Assembly: GCA_003963455.1 (NCBI GenBank)
Contig: RXJA01000243.1
Location: 1 to 60,533, forward strand
DNA: 60,533 nucleotides
Source of the DNA: Hyphomicrobiales bacterium
GTDB lineage: Bacteria > Pseudomonadota > Alphaproteobacteria > Rhizobiales > Rhizobiaceae
Direction of reading: 5' to 3'
Under the pieces are notes generated by a model, which worked only from the letters and a program-made list of their open reading frames with translations, did no database searches and was not told the DNA's origin. This document shows positions 1-9,289 of this stretch, one piece after another (position 1 is the first letter of the stretch; each line of letters starts with the position of its first letter). A program made the translations under genes and the position numbers.

Positions 1-674
1 AACACCCACAGCGTCACCAGCATCGTGCTCTTGACCTGGGCGGCGATGGTGCCGAGCGAGGCGTTGCCGAGCCCGGTGAAGTCGAGTGTCCAGACGTTGA
101 GCTTGAACGCGACGGCGACGATCCCGACGAACAGCACGACAGGCGCGATCTTGGCCACGGTCACGATGGTGTTGACGACGGCCGCCTGACGGATGCCCGC
201 GAGGATCAGAAAGTGGATAAGCCACAGCAGGATCGATGCGCCGAGCACCGCCTGCCACGTGTTTCCGTCACCGAAGGCGGGGAAGAAATAGGACAACGCG
301 CTGAAGACGATCACCGCGTAGGAAACGTTGCCGACCCATGCGCTGATCCAATAGCCCCAGGCACTGTTGAAACCTACGAACGGACCGAAGCCGGCCTTGG
401 CATAGGCATAGGGGCCGGCGTCGAGGTCGGGCCGGCGTACCGCCAGCGACTGGTAGACGAACACCAGCGCCAGCATGCCGACCGCCGTGATGGCCCAACC
501 GATCAGGATCGCAAGCGGACCGGCGCCGGCCGCCATGTTCTGCGGCAGGCTGAAGACGCCCGAGCCTACCATGGAGCCGATGACGAGCGCCGTCAGCGAC
601 CCCAGCCGGAGCTTCGCCGAAGCCGGGGTCGCGGTTTCTTCCCGGATAGGGACATTGATGTCTGTTGTGGCCAT
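1..674 (-). CDS. ArcD-like amino-acid antiporter, APC family (3' end outside window)
   Basis: The first 224 residues of a membrane transporter are readable on the minus strand from the ATG at 674, preceded by a strong GGAGGG ribosome site. The protein begins MATTDINVPI and has the segment GSMVGSGVFSLPQNMAAG near residue 40, the hallmark of APC-superfamily basic amino-acid/polyamine antiporters such as arginine:ornithine ArcD. Several hydrophobic helices follow, and the frame stays open to the window edge. An FNR-type box lies 66 bp upstream. Low-oxygen arginine/ornithine exchange, feeding the arginine deiminase pathway, is an inference from the family and the box; the rest of any arc operon would lie outside the window. 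The substrate could be another basic amino acid. Confidence 0.8.
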   Translation of the reverse strand, partial: MATTDINVPIREETATPASAKLRLGSLTALVIGSMVGSGVFSLPQNMAAGAGPLAILIGWAITAVGMLALVFVYQSLAVRRPDLDAGPYAYAKAGFGPFVGFNSAWGYWISAWVGNVSYAVIVFSALSYFFPAFGDGNTWQAVLGASILLWLIHFLILAGIRQAAVVNTIVTVAKIAPVVLFVGIVAVAFKLNVWTLDFTGLGNASLGTIAAQVKSTMLVTLWV

Positions 675-733
675 GAGGCCCTCCCACCTTTGGAACGATG
701 GGAGCAATTCAACAGGAAAGCGCGCCGGCAGCT

Positions 734-747
734 TTGATACGGGTCAA
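734..747. promoter_or_regulatory. FNR/FixK-type box
   Basis: TTGATACGGGTCAA matches TTGA-N6-TCAA. Its centre is 66 bp upstream of the antiporter ATG at 674. That fits a class II activator site at -41.5 with a leader of about 25 nt. Confidence 0.7.
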
Positions 748-798
748 ATCCGGTTCCCTGCGGGAGCCGCCCCGCGGAGACAAAGCCCATGCGGATCG

Positions 799-2043
799 CT
801 ACAGGAGTTGCATGGCGCTATAGCCCGCAGCCGCGGCAATCAAAGTCATGCCGGCCAGGGGAAGCCAGAATCTCACCGGACCTGCGAATGCCGCCAGCGA
901 AAGGCGTCCGATCGCGTTGGCCATCAACGCCGTCAGCACCGCATGTCCTACCGTTTCGATCGAGATTGAATTCTTGACCAGGCGTAGGGCGCTGAGCACT
1001 GAAGCATCGACATCGAACGCGCCCGCGATCGCGGAACTCGCCAGCAGGCCCTGTTCCTGAAATCGTGAGGCCAGCGCGGCGCTCGCCGTCGAAGCGAATG
1101 CGAACAGCAACGCAAAGATCAGGAGAGGCGTCAATTCGAATGGATTGCGCGTCGGGGCGGGGTTCTCCGGTTTCTGGCCATGGATGGCCAATGCGATTGC
1201 TCCGCAGGCGGCGAATGCCAGCGCGGCAGCGAGCGCCGGCGCGGCGATGAACGCGGCCACGCTCGGCGTGAGGGCCAGAACGACAAGGCAGACACGCAAG
1301 ATCGAAACCGTCGCCGCCAGCGAGGCCGCGCCCACAAAAGACAAGGAATTGTTCGCTGCGTTGGCCGTGCGGGCCAGCGATAAGGTGACAGCGGTGGATG
1401 AGACGACCGCGCCGGCAAGCGCGCTGACAATCAGGCCGCGAGCGTTTCCGAGGACGCGAACTGCGACGTAACCGGCAAATGAGATCGAGGCCATGAGCAC
1501 CGTCAGGAGCCAGATCTCGCGCGGGTTGAAGCCGCCCCAGGGGTCCAATGTGCGGTCAGGCAGCAGGGGCAGCACGATCACGCTCATCACCGCGAGTATC
1601 AACGCCGAGCGAAGCTCTATCCAGGTCAGGCGCTGCAAGAGCCCGTGCAAGACCTCGCGGCTTGCGAGAAGTGCCGCGAGGGCTGCGCCGCCCGCGGCCG
1701 CAACCCGGAAATCGCCGGCCACGGCGAGCGCTCCAAGGGCGAAGACGGCAAGGCCCGCGATGACGGTCGTGACGCTGAAATCCTCATCGTGCGCGGCTTC
1801 GCGTGCCTTGTACCACGCAAAAATGGCCGCGAATGCGATGAAGCCCGCGACCAGCACGGAATCCGCCGCGAGCGCCTTGGCTAGAGCCGCGACAACGCCG
1901 CCGAGCAATCCCGTAATGCCGAATGTACGAATGCCGGCTGTGCGGCTGCGATCGGGCGCATCGCGTTCTCTCCAGCCGCGTTCCAACCCGACGAGCAATC
2001 CTATCGCCAGGGCGACCCCAAGCTGGGCTATGAGCGAGTCCAT
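799..2043 (-). CDS. MgtC/SapB-like membrane protein with DUF4010
   Basis: The 414-residue protein starts MDSLIAQLGVALAIGLLVGLE. This N-terminal segment, with GLLVGLERGW, is typical of the MgtC/SapB-like domain fused to DUF4010 (COG3174 group). About a dozen hydrophobic helices fill the rest. The length is normal for the family. Members are thought to be inner-membrane proteins, but no transport activity is firmly established. The gene sits alone between the antiporter and a small ORF on the other strand and has its own GAGGA ribosome site. No FNR-type box is directly upstream of it, so its link to the oxygen-controlled genes is only positional. Confidence 0.82.
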   Translation of the reverse strand: MDSLIAQLGVALAIGLLVGLERGWRERDAPDRSRTAGIRTFGITGLLGGVVAALAKALAADSVLVAGFIAFAAIFAWYKAREAAHDEDFSVTTVIAGLAVFALGALAVAGDFRVAAAGGAALAALLASREVLHGLLQRLTWIELRSALILAVMSVIVLPLLPDRTLDPWGGFNPREIWLLTVLMASISFAGYVAVRVLGNARGLIVSALAGAVVSSTAVTLSLARTANAANNSLSFVGAASLAATVSILRVCLVVLALTPSVAAFIAAPALAAALAFAACGAIALAIHGQKPENPAPTRNPFELTPLLIFALLFAFASTASAALASRFQEQGLLASSAIAGAFDVDASVLSALRLVKNSISIETVGHAVLTALMANAIGRLSLAAFAGPVRFWLPLAGMTLIAAAAGYSAMQLL

Positions 2044-2267
2044 GATAGGGTGTCCTCAGATAGGCTGCGTATGCAGCCAGCCGCTTCGGCTCGCGGCAAG
2101 GCAGAGAATGGCTTCCGTTCGGCCTTTCGCCAAGATCAACTCTTCAACGCCTTGCGCCTAAATGCTAGTGATCTCCAGCGGCAGTGTCCTGGTGTGCCAA
2201 ATTGTTGTGGCTTGTGCCAAAAAGATGTGACTGGGACGAATGTCATGTTCCGAGTAGAGTTCCTGCG

Positions 2268-2486
2268 GTGAATCCATCGGCATTGAGGGTCGACGTGGAT
2301 CGATTTGTTGCGCGCGCCAACATTGCTCATTTCGAAAATCTGCTTGCCCGTGAGACCGATCCCGAGCGGCGGTGGGTCATTGAGGACTTGCTGAGCCGCG
2401 AGAGACAAAGGCTCGAGATCGCAGAACAACTGGACACCGCCGAAAAGTCGATTGCTACTACCAAGACCGACAGTTCATCCGCATAA
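2268..2486 (+). CDS. Small charged protein of unknown function
   Basis: A short ORF encodes about 72 residues including VDRFVARANIAHFENLLARE and ERRWVIEDLLSRE, a charged, helical pattern seen in many small rhizobial hypothetical proteins. The start is uncertain. GTG at 2268 is used here; GTG 2184 and TTG 2286 are in frame, and none has a clear ribosome site. A strong inverted repeat follows the stop, which supports real transcription. No enzymatic motif is visible. It could act as a small stress-related partner protein, but that cannot be shown from the sequence. Confidence 0.5.
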   Translation: MNPSALRVDVDRFVARANIAHFENLLARETDPERRWVIEDLLSRERQRLEIAEQLDTAEKSIATTKTDSSSA

Positions 2487-2523
2487 ACCAATTGAAGCGC
2501 GCCGGATAGAGCGTCGCAATCCG

Positions 2524-2557
2524 CACACCCGGCGCACCGATTGGTGCGCCGGGTGTG
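2524..2557. terminator. Bidirectional hairpin terminator
   Basis: A perfect 15-bp stem (arm CACACCCGGCGCACC) with a four-base loop GATT sits between the convergent stops of the small ORF (2486) and hsp20 (2571). There is no clear T run on either side, so it may be partly Rho-assisted. Confidence 0.65.
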
Positions 2558-2570
2558 ACCGGTTCGGCGA

Positions 2571-3111
2571 TTATGCGGCCTTTACAGTGATCTTCTTCTC
2601 CGCCTTCTGGGCTTCGGCGGTCTTGGGCAGCTTGATTGTCAGCACGCCCTTGGCGAAGCTGGCGTCGATCTTGTCGGCGTCAACGCCTGCAGGCAGCTGG
2701 AACGAACGCTGGAAGGAGCCGTGACGGCGCTCGGACAGATGATAGTCCTTGTCCTTCTCTTCCTTCTCTTCGTTTTTCTTACCCTTGATCGTCAGCACGT
2801 GGTTGGCGAGTTTGATCTTGATGTTCTTTTCGTCGATGCCGGGCAGTTCGGCGGTGACCTCGTACTCCTTATCCCTCTCGACGAGATCCATCGCCGGCGT
2901 GATCGGCCAATCTCCACTACGCAGCGCCGGCAATTCATGACCGAATAGCGAGCGCGTCGAGGGCAAGCGAAAATCGAACGGATGGAAATCATCGAAGAGG
3001 CGGTCGATTTCGCGACGCAGGCTTTCGAATGGAGCAGTCCAGTTGCCGGCCGGCAACTGCGTGGTGCTCTTTTTTTCTTGTGACGGGCAGTTTGGTGGCG
3101 GTTTCAGCCAT
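2571..3111 (-). CDS. Hsp20/alpha-crystallin small heat-shock protein (apparent frameshift)
   Basis: This is an ATP-independent holdase chaperone. The continuous frame (TTG 3056 to 2571, 161 aa) carries an ESLRREIDRLFDDF amphipathic start and an alpha-crystallin domain with AELPGIDEKNIKI and GVLTIKLPK, the A-x-x-x-G-V-L-T motif of the family. The natural start is probably the ATG at 3111, which has a GAGGAG ribosome site 5 bases upstream and encodes MAETATKLPVTRKK. That frame joins the Hsp20 frame only if one base is removed from the run of seven T (A7 on the coding strand) at 3070-3076. This is either a sequencing or assembly error, a true mutation with re-initiation at TTG 3056, or slippage on the A7 tract. 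An FNR-type box lies about 240 bp upstream. Confidence 0.85.
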
Positions 3112-3348
3112 GGTTTTTCTCCTCGGAACCGAGTTGATCGACAGGTCCACCGCCTCTGCCCTCCACCTTACAAGTTGCCCAGAAGGCGCTAGGGCCGAAG
3201 TCGGCGGACCAACTCGCCAGGCATCCTCACCGAGCTAGTTTATCACTTTCGCGAATCCGCGTTTTCGCGCGATCCATCGCGCAGCTTCGCCAAATTCGGG
3301 TCAACCTGACGAGGACTGCATTTAAAGCATCCGGGCGACGGCACCACG

Positions 3349-3362
3349 TTGATCTGGGTCAA
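3349..3362. promoter_or_regulatory. FNR/FixK-type box, possibly serving hsp20
   Basis: TTGATCTGGGTCAA lies in the divergent region between hsp20 and the cytochrome c gene. It is the first of two boxes spaced 60 bp apart, so each may serve one direction. Confidence 0.65.
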
Positions 3363-3408
3363 GGAGCTTGTCGCGGAGGCACCTGCGTAGCGCGGCGAAG
3401 TTTGTACA

Positions 3409-3422
3409 TTGATCTCGATCAA
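3409..3422. promoter_or_regulatory. FNR/FixK-type box of the cytochrome c gene
   Basis: TTGATCTCGATCAA is a perfect TTGAT-N4-ATCAA palindrome. It is centred 66 bp before the ATG at 3482, the same spacing as at the antiporter gene. Confidence 0.75.
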
Positions 3423-3481
3423 CGACGGTCCCGCCGGGCCGCGGTTAGCCTCGTTTCGCTGCCAACGATGGAACGAACCCG

Positions 3482-3916
3482 ATGACGATGACAGATGGCC
3501 GGAAGTTCCTTCTCGCCGCGACCAATCTTCGTGGAGGCCAGGGCCATGAACACGCGACTCGATGGGCGATTTCGATGCACGCGACGTTCGTAAGCCATCC
3601 CTTGACGCGTGCAGCAATCCTAGCGGCAACACTTGGCCTGTCTATCGCACTGGCGCGCGGCGATCCCCTGTCGCATGGAAAGGCACTGGTTGAAGCCAAT
3701 TGCGCGCGTTGCCACGCCGTCGGTAGGACTGATAAAAGCCGCCATCCCGATGCGCCTGCATTTCGAACTCTGTCGCAGCGCTATCCGATCACCGATCTCG
3801 AGGAAGCGCTCGCGGAGGGCATTTCGACCGGCCACCCGGATATGCCGGAGTGGGTTGCCAGCCCGAAACAGATCGAGGCGATCCTCACCTATATCCAAAG
3901 CCTGCAACGGCCGTGA
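3482..3916 (+). CDS. Small exported c-type cytochrome
   Basis: The 144-residue ORF contains one CARCH haem-binding motif after a hydrophobic export segment (TRAAILAATLGLSIALARG). Downstream HPDMPEW supplies a likely Met axial ligand, and the C-terminus ends in an ILTYIQSLQ helix usual for class I cytochromes c. It would carry electrons in the periplasm. The start is uncertain. ATG 3482 matches the box spacing, while ATG 3575 (MHATFVSHPL) would give a more ordinary signal peptide. A well-placed GGAGG lies before an out-of-frame ATG at 3546, which opens only a 15-codon reading frame. The partner oxidase is not in the window. Confidence 0.75.
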   Translation: MTMTDGRKFLLAATNLRGGQGHEHATRWAISMHATFVSHPLTRAAILAATLGLSIALARGDPLSHGKALVEANCARCHAVGRTDKSRHPDAPAFRTLSQRYPITDLEEALAEGISTGHPDMPEWVASPKQIEAILTYIQSLQRP

Positions 3917-4371
3917 CTGTTGCGACGGCTTGCTGGTCAAGCGCCGCTTCGGTTACGGCAACAGCGGCCGGCAGCGGAAGAATTTCCGTGCATGTTCCAC
4001 GATCTGCGCTTCCGTTGAATGATCCGCCCGCGCGGATGATTGTCCTTTGACCGGGGTGATGGCCGCCGATGTGCTTGACGAACTTGTCCTTGGCAATTCG
4101 ATTTCCCCTATCCGTTCGCCGGCACGGTGATGAACCATCGCTCCACAATACCCTCGGGCAGCATGCTGGACGAGGGTAAGGCTTCATCGACCTCGGAGGG
4201 CCGCCATGCTCAATGTTGACGTCGGTCAATCACTGGCCCTTCGCGCAGTGATATTTTGGCATAACCCTCGACACGGATAGGTTCGGTAGCCATGAATTGA
4301 AACGCGCGAATGCGGTGGTGCCCATTGGCTGAGACTTACGTCGCGATCCATGGGCTTTCGAAGACGAGGCA
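3917..4371. other. Intergenic region upstream of phosphoketolase
   Basis: 455 bp with no convincing ORF. It contains one FNR/FixK-type box at 4216-4229. Nothing else is recognised. Confidence 0.5.
4216..4229. promoter_or_regulatory. FNR/FixK-type box upstream of xfp
   Basis: TTGACGTCGGTCAA is a near-perfect palindrome with GAC/GTC arms. It lies about 150 bp before the phosphoketolase start, so a leader of about 100 nt is implied if it works at -41.5. Confidence 0.6.
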
Positions 4372-6780
4372 ATGGAGCCAGGGAAGATGACGGAACCTTC
4401 GACAACAGCAGCCAATCCCAATCGCTTGTCCGCCCAGGAATTGCACGACATAGATGCCTACTGGCGTGCCGCCAACTATCTGACTATCGGGCAGATTTAC
4501 CTGCTCGATAATCCGTTGCTTCGCGAGCCGCTTCGGCTGGAGCATGTCAAGCCCAGGCTTCTCGGCCATTGGGGAACCTCGCCGGGCCTCAGCTTCATCT
4601 ATACGCATCTCAACCGCGCAATCAGACAGCGCGATGCGGATGTCATCTATGTCTGCGGTCCCGGTCACGGGGGACCTGCGATGGTTGCAAACACCTACCT
4701 CGAAGGCACCTACAGCGAGATCAATCCGGATATCCGGTTGGATGAGGCCGGGATAAAAAAGCTCTTCCGGCAGTTCTCCTTTCCGGGCGGCATCCCAAGC
4801 CATGCGGCTCCCGACGTGCCCGGCTCGATCCATGAAGGCGGCGAGCTCGGCTACGCGCTCTCGCATGCCTATGGCGCAGCCTTCGACAACCCGGACCTTG
4901 TCGTCGCCTGCGTGGTTGGCGATGGCGAGGCGGAAACCGGGCCGCTCGCCACCTCCTGGCACTCCAACAAGTTCCTCAATCCGGTGCTTGACGGCGCGGT
5001 GCTGCCGATCCTCCACCTCAACGGCTACAAGATCGCCAATCCCACCATTCTCGCCCGCATTCCCGAGGAAGAGCTGCGCGCGCTGTTCATCGGCTACGGC
5101 TACGAGCCGCTGTTCGTCGAGGGCGACGATCCGGCCATGATGCATGAGCGGATGGCGGTCGTGCTCGACGATGCGCTCGACCGCATCAAGGCTATTCAGG
5201 ATGCTGCTCGCAGCGGCGCAAAGACCGCGCAGTCGCGGCCGAAATGGCCGATGATCGTGCTGCGAAGCCCGAAGGGCTGGACCGGTCCCAAGGAGGTCGA
5301 CGGACTGAAGACCGAGGGGTTCTGGCGCGCCCACCAGGTTCCGCTCTCCGGCCTCGCCGAGAACCCCGCGCATCTGAGGATGCTCGAGGAGTGGATGAGA
5401 AGCTACCGGCCCGAAGAGCTTTTCGATGCCGCCGGCGCGCCTGTGGCCGCGATCCGCGCCACCGCGCCGGAAGGTGAAAGGCGCATGAGCGCCAACCCGC
5501 ATGCCAATGGCGGCCTGCTGCGCCGGTCCCTCGAGCTGCCTGGCCTGAATGAGCACGCCGTCCCGATCGAGCGGCCCGGCTGCGTCAGGGCGGAGTCGAC
5601 CCGCGTGATGGGCAGTTTCCTGCGCGACGTCTTGGCGCTGAACAAGAGCGCCGGGAATTTCCGCATCGTCGGGCCTGACGAGACGGCTTCGAACCGTCTG
5701 CAGGACGTTTTCGAGGTGACGGAGCGCGCCTGGATGGAAGAGATCCTACCGGAGGATGTCCACCTGGCGCGGGAGGGCAGGGTTCTGGAAATTCTATCCG
5801 AGCATACCTGCCAGGGTTGGCTGGAAGGCTACCTGCTCACCGGGCGCCATGGCTTCTTCTCCTGCTACGAGGCCTTCACGCATATCGTCGATTCCATGTT
5901 CAACCAGCATGCCAAATGGCTGGATGCCTGCCGCAAGCTTGCCTGGCGGCGACCGATCGCGTCGTTGAACTATCTGTTGTCCAGTCATGTCTGGCAGCAG
6001 GAGCACAACGGCTTCAGCCACCAGGATCCAGGCTTCATCGACGTGGCGTTGAACAAGAAGGCAGATGTCGTGCGCGTCTATCTGCCGGCGGATGCCAACA
6101 GCCTGCTTTGCGTGACCGACCATGTGCTGCAGACCTGGAACCGGATCAACGTCATCGTCGCCGGCAAGGCCAATTCCTGGCAGTGGCTGTCCATCGACGA
6201 GGCGAAAGTGCACTGCAACGCCGGCATCGGCATATGGGAATGGGCGTCGACCGACCGGGGCGACGAGCCGGATGTGGTGATGGCCTGCGCCGGCGACGTG
6301 CCGACGCTCGAGACGCTGGCCGCCGTCCAGATCCTGAGACGCCACATTTCCGACCTCAAGGTCCGGCTGGTCAACATCGTCGATCTGATGACCCTGCAGC
6401 CAAAGGAACATCATCCGCACGGCCTGTCGGATCGCGAGTTCGATGCTTTGTTCACCAGGGACAAGCCCGTCATCTTCGCCTATCACGGCTATCCATGGAC
6501 CATCCATCGCCTGACCTACCGGCGGACCAATCACGACAACATCCACGTGCGCGGCTACAATGAAGAAGGAACGACGACGACGCCGTTCGACATGACCGTG
6601 CTGAACGGGCTCGACCGCTATCATCTGGTGCTCGGCGTGCTCGACCGCATTCCCGAGCCGGCCGGCGCGCACATCCAGCTGAAGCAGGCCATGGAAGGCA
6701 AGCTGATCGAGCACCGGGCCTATATCCGCGAGCACGGGCAGGACATGCCAGAGATCCTCGGCTGGAAATGGGAGCAGTAG
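4372..6780 (+). CDS. xfp: Phosphoketolase (xylulose-5-phosphate/fructose-6-phosphate)
   Basis: This thiamine-diphosphate enzyme cleaves xylulose-5-P or fructose-6-P with phosphate to acetyl phosphate plus a sugar phosphate. The 802-aa length is normal. Visible family features are [35 protein letters not shown], the TPP-binding [11 protein letters not shown] (about residue 181), [12 protein letters not shown], and [16 protein letters not shown] in the second half. Acetate kinase follows 80 bp downstream in the same direction, so acetyl phosphate would be converted to acetate plus ATP. ATG 4387 (MTEPSTT) with AGGGAAG upstream is an equally good start. The nearby FNR-type box suggests low-oxygen induction. 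Confidence 0.95.
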   Translation: MEPGKMTEPSTTAANPNRLSAQELHDIDAYWRAANYLTIGQIYLLDNPLLREPLRLEHVKPRLLGHWGTSPGLSFIYTHLNRAIRQRDADVIYVCGPGHGGPAMVANTYLEGTYSEINPDIRLDEAGIKKLFRQFSFPGGIPSHAAPDVPGSIHEGGELGYALSHAYGAAFDNPDLVVACVVGDGEAETGPLATSWHSNKFLNPVLDGAVLPILHLNGYKIANPTILARIPEEELRALFIGYGYEPLFVEGDDPAMMHERMAVVLDDALDRIKAIQDAARSGAKTAQSRPKWPMIVLRSPKGWTGPKEVDGLKTEGFWRAHQVPLSGLAENPAHLRMLEEWMRSYRPEELFDAAGAPVAAIRATAPEGERRMSANPHANGGLLRRSLELPGLNEHAVPIERPGCVRAESTRVMGSFLRDVLALNKSAGNFRIVGPDETASNRLQDVFEVTERAWMEEILPEDVHLAREGRVLEILSEHTCQGWLEGYLLTGRHGFFSCYEAFTHIVDSMFNQHAKWLDACRKLAWRRPIASLNYLLSSHVWQQEHNGFSHQDPGFIDVALNKKADVVRVYLPADANSLLCVTDHVLQTWNRINVIVAGKANSWQWLSIDEAKVHCNAGIGIWEWASTDRGDEPDVVMACAGDVPTLETLAAVQILRRHISDLKVRLVNIVDLMTLQPKEHHPHGLSDREFDALFTRDKPVIFAYHGYPWTIHRLTYRRTNHDNIHVRGYNEEGTTTTPFDMTVLNGLDRYHLVLGVLDRIPEPAGAHIQLKQAMEGKLIEHRAYIREHGQDMPEILGWKWEQ

Positions 6781-6860
6781 CCGATGCGGCGCCGAAACCT
6801 GCTGACTGAGCCGATGAGCGCCATTTGGCGAATTGCGGCGGCAAGAAACCGGACGACTCC

Positions 6861-8051
6861 ATGACCGATGCGATCCTTGTCCTGAACGGCGGGTCATCGA
6901 GCCTGAAGTTTGCTGTCTTCGAAGGACGTGATGATCTTTCCCTCTTGCTGCGGGGCAGCGTCTCGTCGCTCGGACAGCGTCCGCGCCTGCGCGTCGTGCC
7001 CGTAGGCGGCGCCCCCGAAATCGACAGGAGCCTGGGCGACGGACCGATCGATATCGACAAGGCATTCGCGGCGGTTGCCGCGCTGCTCGCCGATCGCGAT
7101 CTCCTTCGCCGCATCGGCAGGGTCGGACACAGGATCGTTCATGGTGGCCGCGACTTCACTGAGGCGACGCTGCTCGACGGGCGCACGCTCGATGCGCTCC
7201 GCCGGCTCGAGCCGCTGGCTCCGATCCATCAGCAAATCAATCTGGAGATTGTCGCGCTGGCGACCGGCCTGCTGCCGCAGGCCATCCAGGTCGGATGTTT
7301 CGACACCGCGTTTCATGCGGCGCGGCCGGGGCTTGCCAAGATCTATGGGCTTCCGCGAGGAATGACCGAGGCCGGCATCGTGTCCTATGGGTTCCACGGG
7401 CTCTCCTACAGTCATATCGCCTCAAAGCTGCGCGAGCGCTACGGCGCGGTGGCCGGCGGCCGGACGATCGTCGCCCATCTCGGCAGCGGCGCCAGCCTGT
7501 GCGCCATGAGGGCCGGAGCAAGCGTCGCCACCACGATGGGGTTTTCGACGTTGGACGGCCTCGTCATGAGCACGCGTTGCGGCGCCCTCGATCCGGGAAT
7601 CGTTCTCTACCTGCTTCAAGACAAGAAGCTGTCGGCTGGTGAATTGACCGAGCTTCTCTACGAGCGATCCGGCCTGCTCGGCGTGTCGGGGCTATCCGGG
7701 GACATGCGAACGCTGATTGACCTGAAGGACCCTGCGGCGATCGAGGCTGTCGACCTCTTCGTCTATCGCATCGGCCGCGAGATAGGCTCCCTGGCCGCTG
7801 CCCTCGGAGGGCTCGATACCCTCGTGTTCACGGCCGGCATCGGCGAGAACGCGCCGTTGGTCCGGGAAAGGATCGGCGATGCGGCCGGCTGGCTCGGCGT
7901 CACCATCGACCATGACCGAAACCGACGTGGCGATGAGCTTGTCAGTGTCGCCGATTCGGGCGTCGATGTTCTTGTCATTCCCACGGATGAGGAAAGGGCC
8001 GTGGGCAGCCAGGTGCTCGGACGGAATTCGCGACTCATGAAGGGGCGCTGA
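6861..8051 (+). CDS. ackA: Acetate kinase
   Basis: It transfers phosphate from acetyl phosphate to ADP, giving acetate and ATP. The 396-aa protein has the N-terminal LVLNGGSSSLKF (usual form LVINCGSSSLKF), RIVHGG, the ASKHA-fold GFHGLSY and HLGSGAS motifs, TTMGFSTLDG, and FTAGIGENAP near the C-terminus. ATG 6861 was chosen over the in-frame TTG 6825 because the conserved motif then begins within ten residues. The site usually written TRSGDVDP reads STRCGALDPG here, a mild divergence. With the upstream phosphoketolase it forms a two-step ATP-yielding shunt. Confidence 0.95.
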   Translation: MTDAILVLNGGSSSLKFAVFEGRDDLSLLLRGSVSSLGQRPRLRVVPVGGAPEIDRSLGDGPIDIDKAFAAVAALLADRDLLRRIGRVGHRIVHGGRDFTEATLLDGRTLDALRRLEPLAPIHQQINLEIVALATGLLPQAIQVGCFDTAFHAARPGLAKIYGLPRGMTEAGIVSYGFHGLSYSHIASKLRERYGAVAGGRTIVAHLGSGASLCAMRAGASVATTMGFSTLDGLVMSTRCGALDPGIVLYLLQDKKLSAGELTELLYERSGLLGVSGLSGDMRTLIDLKDPAAIEAVDLFVYRIGREIGSLAAALGGLDTLVFTAGIGENAPLVRERIGDAAGWLGVTIDHDRNRRGDELVSVADSGVDVLVIPTDEERAVGSQVLGRNSRLMKGR

Positions 8052-8092
8052 TAAGAGTTCGGCCCCAGTAGTACAATCCGGAACAGAACCCG

Positions 8093-9289
8093 ATGAACAC
8101 TATAGTCGTTTCCTCGCTCAAGATCCCTGGTGACGCAGTGGAAATCGTTGAGCGCAAGGGTCTCGGCCACCCGGACACAATCTGCGATGCGCTTGCTGAG
8201 ACGCTTTCGCGTAACCTCTCTCGCGAATACCGAGATCGATTTGGCAGTGTACTCCATTACAATGTGGACAAGGCGCTCCTGTGCGGCGGGCGCGCGGCGC
8301 CAGCCTTCGGCGGTGGCGCAATACTGGCCCCTATCGATGTCTACTTAGCCGGACGAGCCATAACGCGAGTAGGAAACGAAGCCGTCCGGATCAATGAAAT
8401 CGCGGTCGAAGGATCGCGAGCATGGCTGCGGGCCAACCTGCATGCTCTCGATGCAGAGCGTTTTGTGCGCATTCACGAGTTGATAGCGCCTGGCTCGCAC
8501 GATCTACAAGCTGTGTTCTCGCGGCGATCAGGGTCACAAATCCATCTCGCCAACGACACGTCAATTGGTGTCGGCTATGCGCCGACGAGCCCACTTGAGC
8601 AGGTGGTACTCGAGATCGAGAAGCGGATCAACGGAAGAGACCGTGACCATGAGCACCCGGCCTGGGGTGAGGACGTGAAGGTCATGGGAGTACGAAACGG
8701 GGGGGCGGTGGACCTTACGGTCGCGTGCGCCATTATCGGGCGTCATGTGGCGCATCTTGATGACTATCTCGCCGAAAAAGCTTCCATCGAAAAACTTGTG
8801 CAGGAGCTTGCCGCCCACTACGACTTCGCTTCCGTCCGAGTCGCGGTCAACGCGGCAGATGATCCCTCCTCCGGTGCCCTCTATCTCACCGTTGCGGGTA
8901 CGTCGGCGGAGGCGGGGGATGATGGTCAGGTAGGGCGCGGCAATCGAGCAAATGGCCTGATAACGCCTTGCCGGCCTATGAGCCTCGAGGCAGCTGCTGG
9001 AAAGAATCCGGTCAGTCATGTCGGCAAGATCTACAATATCCTCGCACGCGAGATTGCCGAGACACTGGTCGCGAATGTGCCCGAAATCGCGGCAGCACAT
9101 TGCTTTATGGTCAGTCGGATTGGCGCCCCAGTGACCAACCCGGCTCTTGTGCAAGTGAAGCTCGCGACCAGAGACGGCTTGCCGGCTATCCGAATGAAGG
9201 CGCGCGTTGAGGACATCGTTACTCATCAGCTTTTTCGTATTCCGCAGCTGATCGATGATTTCATCGCTGGCGCTATCGAGGTCTTTTAA
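8093..9289 (+). CDS. Archaeal-type S-adenosylmethionine synthetase
   Basis: It makes S-adenosylmethionine from ATP and methionine. The 398-aa sequence is not the bacterial MetK type. It matches the archaeal family (PF01941): ERKGLGHPDTICDALAE, HYNVDKALLCGG, APAFGGG, EDVKVMGVRNGG, then the diagnostic stretch from GDDGQVGRGN to SHVGKIYNILA (about residues 280-315). Its ATG is 42 bp after ackA, so it probably shares that transcript. A normal metK is expected elsewhere in the genome but is not visible. The downstream FA synthase that uses S-adenosylmethionine (cyclopropane-fatty-acid synthase, 11060) is a possible consumer. Horizontal origin is likely; whether the enzyme is active cannot be told. 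Confidence 0.9.
   Translation: MNTIVVSSLKIPGDAVEIVERKGLGHPDTICDALAETLSRNLSREYRDRFGSVLHYNVDKALLCGGRAAPAFGGGAILAPIDVYLAGRAITRVGNEAVRINEIAVEGSRAWLRANLHALDAERFVRIHELIAPGSHDLQAVFSRRSGSQIHLANDTSIGVGYAPTSPLEQVVLEIEKRINGRDRDHEHPAWGEDVKVMGVRNGGAVDLTVACAIIGRHVAHLDDYLAEKASIEKLVQELAAHYDFASVRVAVNAADDPSSGALYLTVAGTSAEAGDDGQVGRGNRANGLITPCRPMSLEAAAGKNPVSHVGKIYNILAREIAETLVANVPEIAAAHCFMVSRIGAPVTNPALVQVKLATRDGLPAIRMKARVEDIVTHQLFRIPQLIDDFIAGAIEVF

Noticed and set aside
213..737. Plus-strand ORF of 174 aa over the left edge
   Set aside because: It lies antisense to the antiporter gene, which has a good start and family motifs; the ORF has low-complexity Arg/Gln/His content.
3070..3076. Programmed -1 frameshift at the A7 run of hsp20
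   Set aside because: A -1 shift would move to the wrong frame; only removal of one base, or +1 slippage, joins the two parts, so the classic A-AAA-AAG mechanism does not fit.
4336..5556. 406-aa minus-strand ORF
   Set aside because: It is antisense to phosphoketolase and has no family features; long antisense ORFs are expected in GC-rich DNA.
5794..7065. 423-aa minus-strand ORF
   Set aside because: Shadow of xfp and ackA, rich in Arg and His, no motifs.
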